Shown here piece by piece: positions 57,834 through 64,000 of a stretch of 64,000 nucleotides of DNA. The stretch covers positions 1 to 64,000 of the forward strand of contig CAJHZI010000572.1 of NCBI GenBank assembly GCA_905160935.1, given 5' to 3'. Source of the DNA: Enchytraeus crypticus. Taxonomy: Eukaryota; Annelida; Clitellata; Enchytraeida; Enchytraeidae. The translations under genes were made by a program, and so were the position numbers. Each line of letters opens with the position of its first letter. Positions within the stretch are counted from its first letter, which is position 1. The notes under the pieces are model-generated. The model saw nothing but the letters and a program-made list of their open reading frames with translations, was not told where the DNA came from and made no database searches.

Positions 57834-60735
57834 GAGAGAGAGAGAGAGAGAGAAATCCAGTCAAATTTAATTAATTACTACTAATTCTCAACCTACACCA
57901 ATGGTTCACGAACATATAATATTTTCTTGAAATCGGTTGAAAAGTCATGAAGGTGTACAGTTTCTCTTATAATATGATATTTAAAACTTGATTGCAATTT
58001 CATAATAATTCAATTGTAAAATTTCTTTATTGATATTATAATATTTAGTAATGGCATTATAATCCAGTTATAAAATACCTAATAATTACAATTGGAGTTA
58101 TTTTATAATGTCTTTTCAAACCCAATTCTTTAAAATTCAGACTTTAAAGAGGGAAATTCATATTCGTAATGCTCGCACCTTTACTACAAGAATAGCCCAT
58201 ATAGTTTACGTACTCAATCGGATGTTAAAGATACATTTCTGCGTTCAGTTAGATAATAGTTATTAGTAATATAAATTTAAATCAGATTTTTCAATGTTTA
58301 TGTACTTGTAGAAACTAATGATAGATTTACGAGTCAACAATTTCTAAATTATGTTTTATAGTACTATGTCGCACAAGATAACTCGCGATTGCAGAAATTT
58401 TCTTCACGTGTAGGAAAATTAATCAACTGCACCAAAGGGTTGGGCCTACTTATAAGTAAAAATATAACTACTAAGTAAAAATGCAACTACGAAATTGTAT
58501 GTAGACTATATTATTAGGAGAGTTCTTCACTACTCGAGACCGTCACTGGCTGGAGACGGTGGCGATGTCGGTTAGATATCCGACCGCGGATCAGGAAGTG
58601 TGGGTTCATATCCTGAGCTCGTCCGTCACTGATATTGCTTTCGAGAGATGAAACTTATGTTAACAATGGCATTTATATGGGAGAAAGATTAAGGACACTG
58701 GAAATACAACTAGGAGAATTTGTGTTACTGAGATACATAAAAACTTATATTAATAATTAACAAAATGAAATTGCATTTAGTTGATCGGGTGGATAGTAGG
58801 AAAGTTAAAGTCAAGTCCAATTTTTACACCTATCAGAATGTCGACAGCCACAAACTCGAGTCCACTAAATCAAGCATTCCGATCGATCGACTTGTTCATA
58901 AAACTAGGCAAATAGATAAATATGTGATACTGAGCTAAACAAAAGCTTATAAGAATAATTGACAAAAGTCAAAATTATTTAGCTGGTCTGGCGATAGAAA
59001 GACAATGAAGACAATAAGAAAACGGTTAGAAGTCTATTTTAATTTTTACAGCCTATCAAAATGTCGATAGCCACAAGTTCCAGTTTATTAAAGAGAGCAG
59101 ATCAATTTGTTTGCAGATACAAGTTGTATGCTACATTGGCGGTGGAGCCTATTGGGCAGTTACCCGCCCACTTTTTGGTCGTTGTGGGCAAGCCCTATCT
59201 CTTGCCCTACCACTTTTTGGGTATGCAAAAAATATTGAACGCAATTGTCATGTGTTGCCGCTCAAAAGATTCTCCATGAGTATTAACTAAACAGTATAAA
59301 TCAAACTGCATTAACTAAAGTACTAACGAAGTAAAGCATTAAGAATTTTCGTCATGTTTACAATAGCATAATGGATAAAGACTGAGAATCTGTTTAGAGC
59401 TGAATAATTGGCAGCTATAGGCTATCATAATTTTTATTATTTTTGAACAATGTAATAGAGGTACATTATTATAAATAATGAACCAGAAATAGAAATATGC
59501 CTTGCAAAGAGTTTTTGGTCTTGTACAGCGTTGATTTTTTGAATAAATATCAACTATTACATCTTCTGGTATATGTTGGGACAATTGGGTTAACTAGTCG
59601 AAACGAAGCATAATTACTGGTTAATAAAATTAGAAATTCACGGAGCCTTTTTCGGTACACAGAATTTCGTCCATTAGAGGACGATAAGGGGATGGAAAGA
59701 TAAAGAGTGCAGGATTTGAGGTGCGGTACGGGTTGCGGCAGAAGAGCCGATGGGATGGAGACCACGTCATTGCCCCTCCTCCACCTTCAAGGAGCTTCCG
59801 CCTTCGATGTATATACATATATAATATTATATATATAAATAAGTATAATTTATATATATACTATATATGTATATATATTACATACAAACTATTAACAGTT
59901 AAGATTATGTGATGATAATTAACAGCCATCTAGTTCACACCATGAAGGTATGATGCAGTCACCAATCTAGAACTGAATATGCCTTGGAAAGCTGATATTG
60001 GCTAGGCCTACATACATGCATTATTTTTTACAGAGTAATATCCTCCTCCCTATCGAATTAGTCCGTCCGTCCTAAATATACAAAATTTGTTATTACCAGT
60101 CATTGGATAAATCGTTGCCAAACCCGGCCATATCTCACAGAAACAAGCTACAATGATTTTTATTACATGAAGCCTATTAAATATTCATTTATCCGTTCTT
60201 TGTATGTTTGAGGTAGGTTTAACTTTATATTCTATTTGTCATGGAATGAAGCTCACATTTTTTTTAAAGTTAAGGACTTTACCAGCAGCCTAAGCTTCAG
60301 ATATTTCTAAAAATATTCTAAAACGAATAAAAGAGTTTGCGGTTTGAGGGTATATTCGTATCCCGACCGTAGCTAAACTGTAATTCAAGGGAGAGGGTGA
60401 TGACTATCTGCCAATTCTTCAAAACATAGGGAACCCTTATAATGCGTATCCTTATTTATGAGAAAATTAAAGATTTACGAATATAGGTGGGTTCAAATAA
60501 AAAATTTCCATTATGGCAATACAATCATGTTATTTGCAGCTTCAAATGCCCTCTATTAAAATAATAGAAAACATCGCACATGCATATATTATATTTTAGT
60601 ATAATACTATATTGAAGTGTAATAACTTCTTTTTAAACGAGGCAACACATGTGCTTATATGTTCTTAGTTGACCAAGTTACTGAACACTTGGTGCATGCG
60701 GTGAATGCAGAGAATCAACCAACTTGTCAGTTTAA
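57790..60735. other. Insert unique to the D-E interval, no gene seen
   Basis: Absent from the paralogous A-B interval, where the flanks join at about 15625. It begins with (GA)n at 57795-57853 and contains a tRNA-like SINE at about 58555-58625, a GC-richer patch at 59690-59810, and AT repeats at 59815-59880. No protein recognised. Confidence 0.55.
58555..58625 (+). mobile_element. tRNA-like SINE head
   Basis: GGTGGCGATGTCGGTTAGA (A-box-like) and GGGTTCATATCCTGAGC (B-box-like) about 55 nt apart; not a canonical tRNA. Confidence 0.45.
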
Positions 60736-61049
60736 CTTCTCACACTGAAGGCAGCTTACTGCAGTTGAGTCGCGCTAGATAGCAGCATATAGACTGCAAT
60801 CAAATATCTAGGTTTATTTAATTTTCCTCAATTTTTCTCATTAGTCAACAACAAAATAAAATTTTCATGCGTTCTAAACTTTATGAGCTCCATGAATGCG
60901 ACAGTTATTACATGAACACTGCATTTAACATATAACGTCAGCATTCTCATAGTCCTACGGGAACTTTTCATTTTACCCCACTCATATTCGCAAATCAACA
61001 ATTTTTCCGTTAATATAGATATTCAATCATGAAATTTCTAAAAAAAATT

Positions 61050-61183
61050 AAATGAATGAAAAAGTCTCAAATAGGGGATTAACTAATGATATGATGTAGG
61101 ACAGAGAGGATTTGAGACAGTCTATTCATATCCCGATCCTAGTTAAACTGGGATTTAAGGGAAGTTGATGATGATGATGATGA
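61050..61183 (+). mobile_element. SINE family 3 copy with (GAT)n tail
   Basis: Paralogue of 15948-16110 in the duplicated upstream region. Confidence 0.65.
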
Positions 61184-62668
61184 AAGATATTCAATGGAAT
61201 TTTCCAAATATCTAAGAGAATTGGTCGCTGGTCAAATCCTGCAAATTTCAAGAATATTGATCAGTTCGTTGCGACTATATTAAGAAGGTGTTATTGGTAA
61301 TAAGAAATAACGTTCAAACATGATACATATATGCACACAGGTCTATATAAACACATATACACATACATGTACTGCATATGTATACATGTATAATTGTATG
61401 TGTATATGTAAGTATATATTAATGGATATACATGCGCATGTTATACATAAACTTCGATTGAAGGTCGCTGAATTCTCTTACACACATTCCAGTACTTTAT
61501 GCAGCTCATATATATCTAAAAGTAGTAAACTAGCTAGTGCCAGTAAACTGTCCTACGGATGTTGAGAAATTTTAAAATTAGGTTGAGTTGAAAATTTTTG
61601 GCTGGATTATGTAATAAACTAGCCAATATACTCTGTTGTGAAAATTTTGAAAATTTTGAAAAATCTTTGAAAATTTTGGATAACATTGCTTTGTTCGAAA
61701 TAAATGTATGTGTGGAAACATTATATTGTCTGCAGTCGGATTTGAATCAGACAGGATACAACAGGATTGAATTGTAATTACACATTACTTACATCCTTCT
61801 AATGCTCTTTTAACGTAAGATTCATTGTAAGTAAGATTATATTGAGGTATGTTAAATTGGAAGTATCTGAGATTCTCTCTCTCTCTCTCTTAGTGCACCG
61901 CCTACTGGCAGGTCCATACTACTAGCCGGTTATAAACATGTAAATATTGAATTTCTGGAAGTTTCTATGAATGAACAGCTACCTGATATTGATAAACTGC
62001 TTAGTAATCTCCTTGTCAATCATAAAATATTGCAGACAATCAATGATCAAACCTTGAGTAATAGTAATCTATTTAGCGCATGTATATCACAAGGTGATTT
62101 GCACTAAATGATATCTATTCAATATCGACATCGGAATTTTGATCAATTGCTATTGAATTTGAGTGCACGTCAGACTTTAAAATTACGATAAATTCCGGAC
62201 TACTAGGCCTAATGGAAAAAGCTTGCAAACTTTTAAATTCATCTCTAAATCTTGTAAATGCAAAATGGAGTTATAATCAGATAACGCAATGTTGTACATG
62301 TACCTTTGTATTACAGAAAAGCGTCTCCCCTCTTTTCACATGCAATACATAAATACAATTAAATATGTTCAAGTAATAATTCACAAATAAATAAAATTAG
62401 CAACAGTTCCCACTTTCATCTAAACATCTTAAGAAGCGTTGTCCTATTTTCCTGTGAATTCTATAAACAAACTAATACCTTAGCAACCATAGAAGAACTT
62501 GACTAAGCAAACCCTATATTGGAAGCAAGTTAAACTTTAATCTGAGGATACAGTTGGCCTAGCCAATCAATATCCGAAAGCCATATATAATGACACCGTG
62601 GAGAGTGGAAGCGATCACTTAATCTCTTACAGTAGATCACTTCAATAAAGACAGACCATATACACAGG
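61184..62668. promoter_or_regulatory. Upstream region of kringle gene E
   Basis: Nearly identical to 16111-17569, with a TATATAA box at 62584-62590 and the CTTCAATAAAGACAGACC leader. Confidence 0.55.
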
Positions 62669-62717
62669 ATGACACTATTTACGCTGCTTGCATTTGCTAT
62701 GTATTCAATTTCCCAAG
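62669..62717 (+). CDS. Kringle-PAN gene copy E, signal peptide exon only
   Basis: A 49-nt first exon (MTLFTLLAFAMYSISQ, phase 1) with donor GTTCTC, almost identical to exon 1 of copy B. No kringle exon occurs in the remaining 1.28 kb; in A and B the next exon starts 0.4-0.5 kb later. Gene E therefore either has a longer first intron running past the window or is truncated. Confidence 0.6.
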
Positions 62718-63219
62718 GTTCTCATCTTAAACGTAGTATTAAATTTAAAAAAATTAAATTTATATATATTTTTCACGTAAACTGTTAGCATATAGGCCAA
62801 TAGCAATTATTTAATTCGAGGGGGAAAGATGAGAAATTCAGATGAGTGCAATGGAAATAGACACCAAGCTTTAATTACTAACGGACAATTTAAAGCAACT
62901 AGAGTTTAAAGTCGATGACTTCTAGCGTCGTTTAGCCTTTAGAGCTGATCAGAGAGTAAAATCTAGAACATTTATAAGAGTGTAATACGGATAGTAGACA
63001 TAGACTAAAATACCTATTTGTTAAGTACGTGCTATTGAAAGTGATGGATACTATATATTAATTCAGAAATTCCTTTATTTATTTATTTATTTAAAGTCAC
63101 TTTCATAGTAGGGACGGAACGAGAAAGATTTGAACCCAGCGTCTGCTTATCCTCAGTGGGGTAGTTTATCGACCAGGCTACTGATTCAGATATTTATTAT
63201 TATTATCGACTAACACAGT
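62718..63219. other. Gene E intron 1 (putative)
   Basis: Similar to gene B intron 1 up to about 62955, then diverges. No exon seen. Confidence 0.5.
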
Positions 63220-63220
63220 A

Positions 63221-63353
63221 GCATCAATAGTCGAGCATAGCATCAATAGTCGAGCAAAGCATCAATAGTCGAACATAGCATCAATAGTCGAGCATAGCAT
63301 CAATAGTCGAGCATAGCATCAATAGTCGAGCATAGCATCAATAGTCGAATATA
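63221..63353. repeat. 19-bp tandem repeat, seven units
   Basis: GCATCAATAGTCGAGCATA repeated seven times without spacer variation and with single-base changes. Confidence 0.95.
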
Positions 63354-64000
63354 GTAACCGTAGGAGAACAAGATTTTAATTATTTAACAGGAAGAAAAGA
63401 CTATGCAACAGCATAAATATGAATAAATATAGATATAGAGTATAATTAATTAAAATATTAATTAGATTAAATAAAGAACAATGTGAAATTATAAAAGAGG
63501 TAACTCTGTGTGTATGAATTTTCTGAATAAAATATTCAAAATCAATTGTGTTTAAGTAAGTGAAAATATATGCACACTATCGTATCACTTGATAACAAAA
63601 TTGATTCAACAGCATAAGGATAATTAAGGTAACGCGCTAACAGGAAAAATTTATCTTTAAAATTGGAAGGAGAGAATTTAGATAACCTTGACAAAATTTT
63701 AATTTATAGATAACATGCAAGCATATCAGCATCTCTCAAAAAGCCAGAATTGAATATTAGATTGTAATTGAAAAAAGAATCAATCTTCAATTTTTAATCC
63801 ACCGGTAAAGAGTCCCAAAATTAACTTAGGGCCTTTAATTTGTATATTTTTCTCGCAATGAAGTTGGGTAATTTAGAACATGGAGATGTTGATATTTCTA
63901 AGAATGTGAGATAAGTCTATATTAGACTTTAATGATATTAATGAATTAAAAGTATCTAGTCAGGAATTATAGTTATACTTGAATACCTACAGTATACAAG
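63354..64000. other. AT-rich sequence, no feature seen
   Basis: No coding, RNA or repeat feature recognised up to the window edge. Confidence 0.5.

Noticed and set aside
63221-63353. CRISPR array
   Set aside because: Directly abutting 19-bp units without spacers in a eukaryotic context; a minisatellite. The same holds for the arrays at 8186 and 56332.

Overview
This window is nuclear DNA of an invertebrate animal, most likely a lophotrochozoan such as a mollusc. The evidence is AT-rich DNA, intron-split genes for secreted kringle proteins in tandem copies, many non-LTR retrotransposon fragments, tRNA-like SINEs, long (TA)n tracts and a complete Polinton/Maverick. Species and exact phylum are inference.

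Host genes. Five tandem copies of a small secreted kringle-PAN gene lie on the + strand: A (5514-8193), B (17570-20521), C (28386-35168), D (37391-56343) and the first exon of E (62669-62717). A, B and D each have four phase-1 exons (49-nt signal peptide exon, kringle 1, kringle 2, PAN/apple-like last exon; 885 coding nt). C has lost most of kringle 1. Each of A, B and D is followed by a 21-22-bp minisatellite that resembles its own last codons. A 110-bp relic of another last exon at about 13.12 kb marks a lost copy. A and D share one upstream region; B and E share another.

Polinton (39732-54197; 14,466 bp). It sits in the intron between kringle 1 and kringle 2 of gene D, with 394-bp terminal inverted repeats that differ at one position and a 6-bp target duplication CTTACC. 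It carries a protein-primed DNA polymerase B (broken by one frameshift), integrase with chromodomain, packaging ATPase, adenain-like protease, major and minor capsid proteins, a PLA2-like virion protein, a membrane-active pVI/pX-like protein, a fibre-like repeat protein, an OB-fold-like protein and small proteins. It looks like a recently integrated virus-like element.

Most interesting observation. Twelve Polinton start codons, all those with an ATG, are preceded directly by a TATA(T)AAAATG-like motif. Protease and integrase have neither this motif nor an initiating ATG. Both lie in the -1 frame of the gene before them, and each overlap carries a textbook -1 frameshift cassette: T TTT TTA + 8 nt + a 9-bp GNRA-capped hairpin for the protease, and A AAA AAC + 8 nt + a 10-13-bp stem for the integrase. 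This suggests retrovirus-like frameshift expression of both enzymes.

The rest is repeat-derived: LINE fragments of several families, a SINE family with 11-bp target duplications, a foldback MITE, a probable solo LTR, a 48-bp perfect palindrome inside a LINE relic, simple repeats, and spacer segments duplicated with the gene copies.
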